From: Campylobacterota bacterium
GTDB lineage: Bacteria; Campylobacterota; Campylobacteria; Campylobacterales; Sulfurovaceae
Assembly (NCBI GenBank): GCA_011330645.1
Contig: DRQB01000082.1
Location: forward strand, 1 to 17,741
Length of the DNA stretch: 17,741 nucleotides
Direction: 5' to 3'
The translations under genes and the position numbers were made by a program. Positions 1 through 6,420 of this stretch are shown here, piece after piece. Below the pieces are notes generated by a model. That model worked only from the letters and a program-made list of their open reading frames with translations, was not told the origin of the DNA and made no database searches. Each line of letters opens with the position of its first letter. Position 1 is the first letter of the stretch.

Positions 1-1439
1 ATAAGCATCAGCTTTAACTGGTCGGGGTCATTACGGTAAAGGAGTGAAAGTATCATTGCATTGATACCTACGGATTTACCAGAACCTGTGGTACCAGCTA
101 TGAGTAAATGTGGAAGCTTTTTAATGTCTGTAATAAAAGGATTTCCTACGATGTCTTTACCCAAAGCCACAGTAAGTGGTGAACTTGATTCTTTAAAAAT
201 GTCACTCTCTAAAATCTCACGTAAATAAATAGTATCAATGCTCTCATTTGGTATCTCAATCCCTACAACATCACGCCCTGGTATAGGTGCTTGTATACGA
301 ATAGTCTCTGCACTCAAAGCCATAGCCAAGTCATCTTGTAAACCCAAAATTTTAGAAACTTTGACGTTAGGTGCAGGTTTAAACTCAAAGGTGGTTACCA
401 AAGGACCTGAGTAGGTACGTACCACATCACCATCGACTCGAAATTGAGCAAGTTTAGCCAACAACTCTTCTATCTTTCTGTCTATCTCTGCTTCATTTAC
501 TTTTTTTGTGGTTTTAGGTGCTTTTTGTAAAAAGTCCAGTTTAGGGAGTTTAAAGTTTTTCGGTTTTGCAACCTTGCCTTTTTCTATCTCATTCATAAGT
601 TTAGAGTTTTCTTCTAACTCAGAAACTATCTGTACATTCGTATTATGCACTACATTTTCTTCTACTACAGCCGTAACAGATTCACTCTCTTTTAGTGTAT
701 CAATGACAGGATTTTCACTTTCTTTAGACTCATAACTACGGAGACTTAATTCCTCAGCCAATGCCTTTTCAGACTTGCTAAGTGGTTTTTTAGGGATAGC
801 TTTTTTGATAGGTGTATTTTTTACTGTGCTACGTTTCACTGCAGTTTTGCGTTTAGGTTTTTCATCTATGGGTTCTAAGACCGGCATCATTTCATCTTCT
901 AAAGCAGAAGAGGAAAAAGGGTTGGTAAATATTTTTTTGAGTACTGACTTTAAAACACTGCCTGTTGTACCTATCCAAGAGAAAGAAGGCAGAGAAAGAC
1001 GAGGTGCCTTTACATCAAATCCAGAGAAATTGAAGTCATCATCGATAATAAATACCGTAGCCAAAGCTGTCACCATCAGCCAAAACAACCATAAACCTGC
1101 CTTTCCTATGAGTGGTTGTAAAAATGCTACGATTTGTGTACCTAGGAAACCTACATTTTCTGGTTCTAACACCAAAGCACTCAATAAGACAAGAGAGATA
1201 AACAACAATATCCAGCCCAAATAAAAGTCAATGTCTTTTCGTACTTTAGCATCAGAGTAGAGTTTATAAAGGGGATAAAAAAGTATAAAAAGATTGATGT
1301 ATGCCACATGTCCAAATAAAGAAAGGTTGGTCTCCCCTATCTTTTTACCTATATCACCAATGAGCCCTGTGTCATGATATATGGTAGAAAATGCTGCATA
1401 AATGAAAAGTATCGCTGTGATGATAATAGTAATCTTCAA
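1..1439 (-). CDS. ftsK: DNA translocase FtsK (partial, 3' end outside window)
   Basis: Septum-anchored dsDNA pump that segregates chromosome termini at division. The visible 479 codons begin with four hydrophobic segments (about residues 3-20, 40-60, 71-91, 114-132), the FtsK membrane domain. A Lys/Pro/Ser/Glu-rich linker follows (about 140-330), then the start of the motor domain with 'RIQAPIPGRDVVGIEIPN' and Walker A GTTGSGKS (449-456). The remaining motor and gamma domains lie beyond base 1. No in-frame ATG occurs before about residue 122. An in-frame TAA stands four codons upstream of the chosen TTG at 1439, and AGGA lies 6 nt before it, so a TTG start is nearly forced (1445 is an alternative TTG). 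The linker is much shorter than in E. coli. It is transcribed divergently from the tRNA genes. Family call is firm. Confidence 0.95.
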   Translation of the reverse strand, partial: MKITIIITAILFIYAAFSTIYHDTGLIGDIGKKIGETNLSLFGHVAYINLFILFYPLYKLYSDAKVRKDIDFYLGWILLFISLVLLSALVLEPENVGFLGTQIVAFLQPLIGKAGLWLFWLMVTALATVFIIDDDFNFSGFDVKAPRLSLPSFSWIGTTGSVLKSVLKKIFTNPFSSSALEDEMMPVLEPIDEKPKRKTAVKRSTVKNTPIKKAIPKKPLSKSEKALAEELSLRSYESKESENPVIDTLKESESVTAVVEENVVHNTNVQIVSELEENSKLMNEIEKGKVAKPKNFKLPKLDFLQKAPKTTKKVNEAEIDRKIEELLAKLAQFRVDGDVVRTYSGPLVTTFEFKPAPNVKVSKILGLQDDLAMALSAETIRIQAPIPGRDVVGIEIPNESIDTIYLREILESDIFKESSSPLTVALGKDIVGNPFITDIKKLPHLLIAGTTGSGKSVGINAMILSLLYRNDPDQLKLML

Positions 1440-1472
1440 TCTCAATCCTAGTTAATATTAAATAATGAAGAC

Positions 1473-1481
1473 ATTATAACA
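1473..1481 (-). promoter_or_regulatory. Putative extended -10 promoter of ftsK
   Basis: On the minus strand this reads TGT-TATAAT, a perfect -10 with an extended TG motif, about 34 nt before the ftsK TTG start. That would give a leader of about 27 nt. No clear -35 box is seen, which is normal for Campylobacterota sigma-70 promoters. Motif match only. Confidence 0.6.
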
Positions 1482-1515
1482 AATAAACATAAGTTCATAC
1501 GTAAAATCTTTCAAA

Positions 1516-1546
1516 TTGACATTAAAATTAATATTTAGAGTATTCT
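1516..1546 (+). promoter_or_regulatory. Putative promoter of the tRNA-Leu/tRNA-Gly unit
   Basis: A perfect TTGACA (1516-1521) is followed 19 bp later by TATTCT (1541-1546, four of six matches to TATAAT). The mature tRNA-Leu starts about 58 nt downstream. The leader contains short inverted repeats (AGAATTCT near 1574; ACGTT/AACGT near 1585-1597). The spacing is 2 bp longer than optimal, so this is tentative. Together with the ftsK promoter it accounts for most of the 1440-1603 spacer. Confidence 0.45.
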
Positions 1547-1603
1547 AAACGATGTTTAAGCTCGCTAGGAGTAGAATTCTTCTCACGTTTTAAACGTACA
1601 AGT

Positions 1604-1688
1604 GCCGCAGTGATGGAACTGGTAGACTTGGTAGACTCAAAATCTTCTGCCTTCGGGCGTGTCGGTTCGAATCCGACCTGCGGTACCA
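1604..1688 (+). tRNA. tRNA-Leu (anticodon CAA)
   Basis: An 85-nt class II tRNA. The acceptor stem is GCCGCAG/CTGCGGT with discriminator A and an encoded CCA. The anticodon loop CTCAAAA places CAA at 34-36. The long variable arm is GCC-TTCG-GGC and the T arm is GTCGG-TTCGAAT-CCGAC. Two oddities are visible: pair 1-72 is G-U, and the anticodon stem GTAGA/TCTTC has a U-U mismatch at 28-42. The long variable arm and the CAA anticodon support leucine (UUG codons). Confidence 0.93.
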
Positions 1689-1697
1689 CCACAATCA

Positions 1698-1722
1698 ATG
1701 ATATAAAGTTTCTTTATGTCAT
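1698..1722 (+). other. Hairpin in the tRNA-Leu/tRNA-Gly spacer
   Basis: An 11-bp inverted repeat with a 3-nt loop (arms ATGATATAAAG and CTTTATGTCAT, loop TTT) with a single T-G wobble. It begins 10 nt after the CCA of tRNA-Leu. No T-run follows, so it looks more like an RNA-processing or 3'-trimming element than a terminator. Function is inferred only from position. Confidence 0.5.
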
Positions 1723-1741
1723 AATACATTGTTCTAACTGA

Positions 1742-1817
1742 GCGGGCGTAGCTCAGTGGCTAGAGTTCCTGCCTTCCAAGCAGGCTGTCGAGGGTTCGAA
1801 TCCCTTCGCCCGCTCCA
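1742..1817 (+). tRNA. tRNA-Gly (anticodon UCC)
   Basis: A 76-nt class I tRNA with acceptor GCGGGCG/CGCCCGC (7 perfect pairs), discriminator T and encoded CCA. The D arm contains GCTCAGTGGCTAGAGT. The anticodon stem CCTGC/GCAGG encloses the loop CTTCCAA, giving anticodon TCC. The T arm is GAGGG-TTCGAAT-CCCTT. It lies 53 nt after tRNA-Leu and is probably co-transcribed with it. Confidence 0.96.
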
Positions 1818-1830
1818 CTTTTTTTAAAAA
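1818..1830 (+). terminator. T-run after tRNA-Gly, possible tRNA-unit terminator
   Basis: The CCA end is followed by CTTTTTTTAAAAA. There is no separate GC stem, but the tRNA acceptor/T-arm structure immediately before the T-run could act as the hairpin. The ubiX promoter starts about 25 nt later, so some termination here is plausible. Weak evidence. Confidence 0.3.
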
Positions 1831-1851
1831 TTCCCAATTCTTAATTACTTT

Positions 1852-1860
1852 TGCTATAAT
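1852..1860 (+). promoter_or_regulatory. Putative extended -10 promoter of ubiX-coaD-tmk-hisS
   Basis: TGC-TATAAT is a perfect extended -10 element, 27 nt before the ubiX ATG. It would start transcription near 1867 and give a leader of about 20 nt. No other convincing promoter is visible until after hisS, so the four genes are probably one transcript. Confidence 0.65.
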
Positions 1861-1887
1861 CCATACAATAATTAAACAAGGTATACA

Positions 1888-2415
1888 ATGAAGTTAGTCG
1901 TAGCCATCACTGGAGCAAGCGGTGTCCAGCTAGGTAAAAAGTTTGTAGATTATTTACCAGAGAACATCGAAGTACATGTGGTTGTATCTGACAATGCCTT
2001 GACTGTTGAAAGCTTTGAAAACAAGAAAGTCACCCTGCACTCTTCAGACAACATCGCAGCATCTATCTCTTCTGGTTCATTTAGAGTAGATGCTACAGCC
2101 ATCATACCCTGTAGTATGAACACGTTAGCTAAAGTAGCTTGTGGCATAAGCGACAACCTGCCTACACGCGTGGCAGCAGTGGCACTTAAAGAGCAAAAAA
2201 AGTTACTCTTAGCCCCACGTGAACTACCTTTTTCTGCCATCGCTCTAGAAAATATGCAAAAGTTAGCCTCACTTGGTGTTATCATAGCACCTCCAGTGAT
2301 GGGTTACTACTCTGAGTCTTCAAGTCTTGAAGATATGGAAAAATTTATCATCGGGAAGTGGTACGATGTTTTAGGCATAGAAAATACTTTATATGAAAGA
2401 TGGGGAGAACATTAA
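1888..2415 (+). CDS. ubiX: Flavin prenyltransferase UbiX
   Basis: UbiX joins dimethylallyl phosphate to FMN to make prenylated FMN, the cofactor of UbiD-family decarboxylases (ubiquinone, or menaquinone in related bacteria). The 175-residue protein starts with the flavoprotein motif TGASGVQLG (residues 8-16). It contains PCSMNTLAKVACGISDNL (about 74-91) and the catalytic-region stretch LLLAPRELPFSAIALENM (R111, E112), then APPVMGYYS. It is slightly shorter than the usual 185-200 residues because the loops are compact; no motif is missing. AAGG lies 8 nt upstream of the ATG. The stop TAA abuts the coaD ATG with no gap, suggesting translational coupling. A LpdB/Pad1-type paralogue is possible but biochemically equivalent. 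Confidence 0.93.
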   Translation: MKLVVAITGASGVQLGKKFVDYLPENIEVHVVVSDNALTVESFENKKVTLHSSDNIAASISSGSFRVDATAIIPCSMNTLAKVACGISDNLPTRVAAVALKEQKKLLLAPRELPFSAIALENMQKLASLGVIIAPPVMGYYSESSSLEDMEKFIIGKWYDVLGIENTLYERWGEH

Positions 2416-2895
2416 ATGAACAGACGAGCAATCTATCCGGGGACATTTGATCCTATTACCAATGGGCATTTAGACATTATTAAACGTGCGTGTAATATGT
2501 TTGATGAAATTATCGTGGCTGTTGCAGACTCAGAGGCAAAAAAGCCTATGTTTACACTAGAACAGCGTGTGCAGATGGTACAGGCGGCTACTGCTCATCT
2601 ACATCAAGTTGAAGTCGTTGGTTTTAACAAACTACTTGTGGATCTGTCTGATGATTTAGATGCAAATATTGTTGTGCGTGGACTGAGAGCTGTAAGTGAC
2701 TTTGAGTATGAACTCCAAATGGGCTATGCCAATGCCTCACTTAAAAAAGAGCTAGAGACTATCTACCTCATGCCTAGCCTTGAACACGCCTTTGTAAGCT
2801 CCTCAGTAGTACGCTCCATTTTGGCATTTGATGGTAAAGTAGATCACCTTCTTGCACCTAGTACCTTTAAGATGGTAGAGGCATTTAGAAAATAA
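2416..2895 (+). CDS. coaD: Phosphopantetheine adenylyltransferase CoaD
   Basis: This cytoplasmic enzyme makes dephospho-CoA from 4'-phosphopantetheine and ATP, the penultimate step of coenzyme A synthesis. The N-terminus YPGTFDPITNGHLDII carries the nucleotidyltransferase T/HxGH signature (TNGH, residues 15-18). VVRGLRAVSDFEYELQM and the later VSSSVVRSI (the ISSS-x-V-K/R motif region) are also typical. At 159 residues it has the normal length. Its start follows the ubiX stop directly. Its own TAA overlaps the tmk ATG by one base (TAATG), so the three genes are likely translated in a coupled way. The call is firm. Confidence 0.97.
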   Translation: MNRRAIYPGTFDPITNGHLDIIKRACNMFDEIIVAVADSEAKKPMFTLEQRVQMVQAATAHLHQVEVVGFNKLLVDLSDDLDANIVVRGLRAVSDFEYELQMGYANASLKKELETIYLMPSLEHAFVSSSVVRSILAFDGKVDHLLAPSTFKMVEAFRK

Positions 2896-3470
2896 TGTAT
2901 ATATTATTTGAAGGCATCGACACCTGTGGAAAAAGTACACAGATAGAACTACTTGCACAACAATATCCACAAGTGCTCACCACCCATGAACCAGGAGGCA
3001 CAGCTTTTGGCCTGAAAGCCAGAGAGATACTTTTGGCTGATTCTCTAGCTTCAAAACGTGCAGAACTGTTACTTTTTCTCGCTGACCGTGCAGAGCATTA
3101 TGAAGAAATCATAGAGCCAAACAAAGACAAGATAGTCATCTCTGACAGGGGCTTTCTCTCTGGCATAGGCTATGCACTTGCCAATGGAGACTTCGACTTT
3201 AAAGAACTTGTAACACTCAACAAATTTGCTCTTAAAAATCATTTTCCAGATAAAATTATTTTATTTGTGACAACAATGGAAACTCTACAGCAAAGAACTT
3301 CTGAAAAAGAACTCGATGGTATAGAATTACGAGGCTTAGAGTATCTCATAAATGTACAAACAAAAATGCAAGAAAGCCTAAGAAAATTAGACATTAACTA
3401 CCTAGAAATAGATGCTCGAGAAAGCATAGAAAACATCCATCAAAAGATAGTCAGCTATTTAGAGCTATAA
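2895..3470 (+). CDS. tmk: Thymidylate kinase (dTMP kinase)
   Basis: It phosphorylates dTMP to dTDP for DNA synthesis. The P-loop is FEGIDTCGKSTQ (residues 5-16; G7..G12-K13-S14-T15). HEPGGT (about 31-36) contacts the nucleotide monophosphate, and the DR-x motif DRGFLSGIGYA begins at D84. The protein has 191 residues, close to the family norm. Compared with E. coli Tmk the P-loop carries Thr-Cys instead of Gly-Ala, a form I recall from Campylobacter. The ATG overlaps the coaD stop by one base. A 29-nt gap containing the hisS ribosome binding site follows. Confidence 0.95.
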   Translation: MYILFEGIDTCGKSTQIELLAQQYPQVLTTHEPGGTAFGLKAREILLADSLASKRAELLLFLADRAEHYEEIIEPNKDKIVISDRGFLSGIGYALANGDFDFKELVTLNKFALKNHFPDKIILFVTTMETLQQRTSEKELDGIELRGLEYLINVQTKMQESLRKLDINYLEIDARESIENIHQKIVSYLEL

Positions 3471-3499
3471 TTGCAACACTATTTTCCAAGGAAACACTT

Positions 3500-4711
3500 A
3501 TGATAAACCCATTACGTGGTATGAAAGACCTCACATTTGAAGAGTCTGAACGTTTTAACTTCATCATCGATACTGCTACAGCTATAGCAAAAAGATATGG
3601 CTATGGTTACATAGAAACCCCTATTCTCGAAGAAACAGCACTATTTAAGCGTTCTGTAGGTGACAGCTCAGACATCGTCAGTAAAGAGATGTATCAGTTT
3701 GAAGACAAAGGTGGTAACGATGTTTGTATGCGTCCAGAAGGCACAGCAGGTGTAGTACGTAGCTTTGTACATGCCAAGCTGGACCGTCAGCCGATGAAAC
3801 AGAAGTTCTACTACTATGGACCTATGTTTCGTTATGAAAGACCACAAAAAGGTCGTCTAAGAGAGTTTCACCAGTTTGGTTGTGAGAGTTTTGGAGAGGC
3901 CTCTGTGTATGAAGACTTTACCATCATCACAATGATAAGCCAAATCTTTGAAGCCCTTGGCATCGGCTTTGACTTACAGATAAACTCTCTAGGGTGTACT
4001 ACCTGTATGCCTCCTTATAAAAAGAATCTTGTAGGCTTTTTAACAGAGATCAAAGAGGAACTTTGTGCTGACTGTAATAGACGTATAGATACCAATCCTA
4101 TACGTGTACTTGACTGTAAAAATGAGACTTGTCAAAGCCTTTTAGTTAATTCACCAAAACTCATAGAGAACCTTTGTGAAGAGTGTGACAGTGACTTTAA
4201 AAAGCTTACTACACTACTGGACAATGCTGGCATAAGTTACGAGGTAGATACAAACTTAGTACGTGGACTGGATTACTACAATAAAACTGCCTTTGAATTT
4301 GTCAGTAATGACATCGGTTCACAGTCTGCCATTGCAGGTGGTGGACGTTATGACAAACTTGTAGAATTCCTAGATGGTAAACCTACACCTGCTGTAGGCT
4401 TTGCCATAGGGATAGAGCGTATCATAGAACTTGTAAAAATGCCAGAGTCTACACGTGAGGGTATCTATCTTGGTGCTATGGTAGAAGATGCGGTTGAAAA
4501 ACTCTTTACCATTGCCACTACAAAACGTAGAGAGACAAAAGTTACTGTAGAGTACAACGCTAAAGGTTTTAAAAGTCATATGAAAGGTGCGGACAAAGTC
4601 CATGCCCGATATGTAGTACTTATAGGTGAAGATGAACTTGTAAATGGTACGGTTTGGGTGAAAGATTTAGAGAGTAAAGAAGAGAAGACTGTTACGTTAG
4701 AAGCATTTTAA
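3500..4711 (+). CDS. hisS: Histidyl-tRNA synthetase
   Basis: A class II aminoacyl-tRNA synthetase charging tRNA-His. It shows N-terminal RGMKDL, the histidine/ATP-site RPEGTAGVVR (78-87), motif 2 FRYERPQKGRLREFHQFG (from 110), the HisRS-specific LVRGLDYYNKTAFEF (R255), GGGRYDKL (280-287) and motif 3 GFAIGIERI (from 300). The insertion domain holds four cysteine pairs (CTTC, CADC, CKNETC, CEEC), suggesting a metal-binding or structural role; such pairs occur in other bacterial HisRS. The C-terminal anticodon-binding domain follows. Length is 403 residues, slightly compact. AAGGAAA lies 8 nt before the ATG. The stop codon sits in the centre of a perfect 20-bp palindrome (see separate entry). 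It is the last gene of the ubiX operon. Confidence 0.97.
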   Translation: MINPLRGMKDLTFEESERFNFIIDTATAIAKRYGYGYIETPILEETALFKRSVGDSSDIVSKEMYQFEDKGGNDVCMRPEGTAGVVRSFVHAKLDRQPMKQKFYYYGPMFRYERPQKGRLREFHQFGCESFGEASVYEDFTIITMISQIFEALGIGFDLQINSLGCTTCMPPYKKNLVGFLTEIKEELCADCNRRIDTNPIRVLDCKNETCQSLLVNSPKLIENLCEECDSDFKKLTTLLDNAGISYEVDTNLVRGLDYYNKTAFEFVSNDIGSQSAIAGGGRYDKLVEFLDGKPTPAVGFAIGIERIIELVKMPESTREGIYLGAMVEDAVEKLFTIATTKRRETKVTVEYNAKGFKSHMKGADKVHARYVVLIGEDELVNGTVWVKDLESKEEKTVTLEAF

Positions 4712-4719
4712 AATGCTTC
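4700..4719. terminator. Perfect 20-bp palindrome between convergent hisS and OMP genes
   Basis: The arms GAAGCATTTT and AAAATGCTTC are exact reverse complements with the hisS TAA at their junction. The OMP gene ends 18 nt further on. The position suits a bidirectional transcription stop. However, the effective stem is AT-rich and neither side has a clean T-run, so termination strength is uncertain. Confidence 0.4.
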
Positions 4720-4736
4720 CAACATAAAGAAGCTGT

Positions 4737-5321
4737 TTAAAAGTTATACATCACACCTGCAAAGATAGAATCACCATGTGGTGATTCTATAAGTGAATGT
4801 TCATATTCAGCTACAAATTTATATTTCTCATTCATAGCTATTTCTACACCTGCTCCAAATACAAAGTTATGGTCTGTACCATCTATATTATAATCATCGA
4901 TAGTCTCCCACTCGTATTCATACCCTACTTTACCAAATACACCAATGGTTTCAGTCATCTCATAAACATAGACTAAGTCAATAGCTGAAGTATAATATGT
5001 TGCTTGTGCCTCTTCAGTACCTTCTTTAACTGTATTACTTCCATAAGTAAAATCATATTCTACGGCAAAACCATCACCAATCCTATAACCTAAGTCAATA
5101 CCAAAACCATAATCTTTATCACCATCAAGTAATAAACCTTCATGATCAACAGTGTCTCCAAACATATACATCCCACTAGCAACAATATAAAATTTCGACT
5201 CTGCAACTTCAGATTCAACTACTTCTGGTTCATTCATTACAACAGGTTCAATATGTCCTCCTGCATGGAGTTGTGTAAATAATTGTGTTGCCAATGCTGT
5301 AGCGATCAATGTTTTTTTCAT
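4737..5321 (-). CDS. Outer-membrane beta-barrel protein (OmpA-N/OprF-like barrel)
   Basis: A 194-residue exported protein. The Sec signal peptide MKKTLIATALATQLFTQLHA probably ends at A20. A short acidic Glu/Val-rich stretch follows (about 24-42), then alternating hydrophobic/aromatic strands suggestive of an 8-stranded barrel (for example FYIVASGMYMFGD, YGFGIDLGYRIGDGFAVEYDFTYG, FGKVGYEYEW, FVFGAGVEIAMNEKYKFVAEYEHS). It ends GVMYNF; a C-terminal Phe is the usual BAM-recognition signal. There is no OmpA peptidoglycan-binding domain. AAGGA precedes the ATG by 9 nt. It stands alone, convergent with hisS and divergent from carbonic anhydrase. The 3' end of the gene contains a strong hairpin. The fold call is fair; the specific function is unknown. 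Confidence 0.8.
   Translation of the reverse strand: MKKTLIATALATQLFTQLHAGGHIEPVVMNEPEVVESEVAESKFYIVASGMYMFGDTVDHEGLLLDGDKDYGFGIDLGYRIGDGFAVEYDFTYGSNTVKEGTEEAQATYYTSAIDLVYVYEMTETIGVFGKVGYEYEWETIDDYNIDGTDHNFVFGAGVEIAMNEKYKFVAEYEHSLIESPHGDSIFAGVMYNF
4765..4790 (-). repeat. 12-bp inverted repeat inside the 3' end of the OMP gene
   Basis: Arms ATAGAATCACCA and TGGTGATTCTAT are perfect reverse complements separated by 2 nt, so the RNA hairpin would have an 11-bp stem and a 4-nt loop. It lies in the codons for IESPHGDSI, about 25 nt before the OMP stop codon on the coding strand. It could stabilise the mRNA 3' end, attenuate read-through or bind a protein; this is inference. Confidence 0.6.
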
Positions 5322-5366
5322 TTTATGATTCCTTATCTTTAAACCATTAGGTTTATATTTTTGATG

Positions 5367-5372
5367 ATTATA
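5367..5372 (-). promoter_or_regulatory. Putative -10 of the OMP gene
   Basis: Minus strand TATAAT, preceded by TTTAC, 46 nt upstream of the OMP ATG, giving a leader of about 38 nt. That leader contains a small 5-bp hairpin (AAACC/GGTTT, 5341-5354) before the ribosome binding site. The rest of the 285-bp spacer 5322-5606 is very AT-rich and I see no gene in it. Confidence 0.5.
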
Positions 5373-5574
5373 GTAAACAAAAAGTACTTAAATAAACACT
5401 TTTTCTGTATAAAAATAGACATTTAATCAAAAAAATTTAATCTATCTATGATTTAATTCAATAAAATAAATTATATTTATCAGTATTTTTCATATCTTAA
5501 CCCGATATAACCATAAGTGAGAATGAGAGCTTATTTTTACATAGTATTTATTTTATATTTAATCTTCAATACAC

Positions 5575-5580
5575 TATACT
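5575..5580 (+). promoter_or_regulatory. Putative -10 of the carbonic anhydrase gene
   Basis: TATACT, five of six matches to the -10 consensus, 26 nt before the chosen ATG at 5607. It gives a leader of about 20 nt that includes AAGGA. If correct, it excludes the upstream in-frame ATG at 5517, because transcription would start after it. No -35 box is evident. Confidence 0.45.
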
Positions 5581-5606
5581 GTAGAGATATCATTATAAGG
5601 ATTCAT

Positions 5607-6371
5607 ATGAAAAAAAATATTAAATATTTACTTAGTCTTGCTGCTACCCTTACACTCACAGGTAGTTACTGTGTTGCAAATGAAGCAAAAACACACACAG
5701 AACACTGGGGATATACAGGACATAATACGCCTGAGAAATGGGGTACGTTATCTGAAAAATTTAGAGAATGTGGGGTTGGATTAAATCAGTCACCTATTAA
5801 CATAACCCATTCTCTACATGCAAATCTACCACCTCTTAATCCAGACTATAGCCATAACTCAAAAAGTATTGTAGACAATGGGCATACCATTCAAGTCAAT
5901 ATGGAAGCAGGAGATACACTAACGGTAGATGGCATTACGTTTGAACTTAAACAATTTCACTTTCACTCACCTAGTGAAAATCATATTGAAGGGAAATCTT
6001 TTCCACTTGAAGCACATTTTGTTCACTTAGATAAAGATGGTAATATTGCTGTGATTGCTGTCATGTTTCAAGAAGGTGCAGCAAATCCGGAGTTAGAAAA
6101 AATATGGACAAACATGCCAAACAAAGAAGGAGACAGTAAAGAATTAAAACTAAAAAACATAGCAAAAGCTCTATTACCTCAAGACAAACACTATTACCGT
6201 TTTAATGGTTCTCTCACCACACCTCCATGTAGTGAAGGAGTAAGATGGTTTGTACTAAAACAACCAATGAGCGTTTCTAAAGAACAAATCAAAAAATTCC
6301 ATGATGACACGATGCATCATAATAACAATAGACCTATCCAACCACTAGATGCAAGAATGATTGTTGAATAA
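5607..6371 (+). CDS. Periplasmic alpha-class carbonic anhydrase
   Basis: It interconverts CO2 and bicarbonate. The 254-residue protein has a Sec signal (MKKNIKYLLSLAATLTLTGS..., cleavage likely after VA, A24), so it acts in the periplasm. Alpha-CA landmarks are all present: HWGYTG (33-38), QSPINI (61-66), zinc ligands H118 and H120 in FHFHSPSE, H137 in EAHFVH, E124, and SLTTPPCSEGVRW (202-214, catalytic Thr 204). C55 and C208 are placed for the conserved disulfide. The start at 5607 is chosen because AAGGA precedes it and it yields a clean signal peptide; an in-frame ATG at 5517 would add 30 residues that spoil it. It is monocistronic and stops before a strong bidirectional hairpin. In a CO2-fixing lineage it may supply inorganic carbon; this is inference. 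Confidence 0.95.
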   Translation: MKKNIKYLLSLAATLTLTGSYCVANEAKTHTEHWGYTGHNTPEKWGTLSEKFRECGVGLNQSPINITHSLHANLPPLNPDYSHNSKSIVDNGHTIQVNMEAGDTLTVDGITFELKQFHFHSPSENHIEGKSFPLEAHFVHLDKDGNIAVIAVMFQEGAANPELEKIWTNMPNKEGDSKELKLKNIAKALLPQDKHYYRFNGSLTTPPCSEGVRWFVLKQPMSVSKEQIKKFHDDTMHHNNNRPIQPLDARMIVE

Positions 6372-6382
6372 ATATAACAAAC

Positions 6383-6414
6383 TATGGATGTTTACACTTA
6401 GCAAAACATCCATA
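6383..6414. terminator. Bidirectional terminator between carbonic anhydrase and the Mla operon
   Basis: A perfect 11-bp inverted repeat (TATGGATGTTT / AAACATCCATA) with a 10-nt loop, lying in the 49 nt between two converging genes. On the plus strand it is followed by TCTCTTTTATTT. It fits the 3' ends of both genes well. Confidence 0.7.
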
Positions 6415-6420
6415 TCTCTT

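Noticed and set aside
508..1224. Two plus-strand ORFs of 75 and 149 codons
   Set aside because: They lie antisense to the clear ftsK reading frame (linker and membrane domain), are Ser/Thr/Phe-rich as expected of shadow frames, and show no recognisable motif.
1950..2285. Minus-strand 111-codon ORF
   Set aside because: It is antisense to the conserved core of ubiX, with no ribosome binding site or recognisable domain.
5517..5606. N-terminal extension of the carbonic anhydrase from an upstream ATG
   Set aside because: The extra 30 residues have no ribosome binding site ahead of them, would precede a standard signal peptide, and lie upstream of the predicted promoter; the ATG at 5607 has AAGGA.
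5607..5680. Carbonic anhydrase as a lipoprotein (Cys22)
   Set aside because: The residue before Cys is Tyr, not Gly/Ala/Ser, so there is no lipobox; ordinary cleavage after Ala24 fits better.
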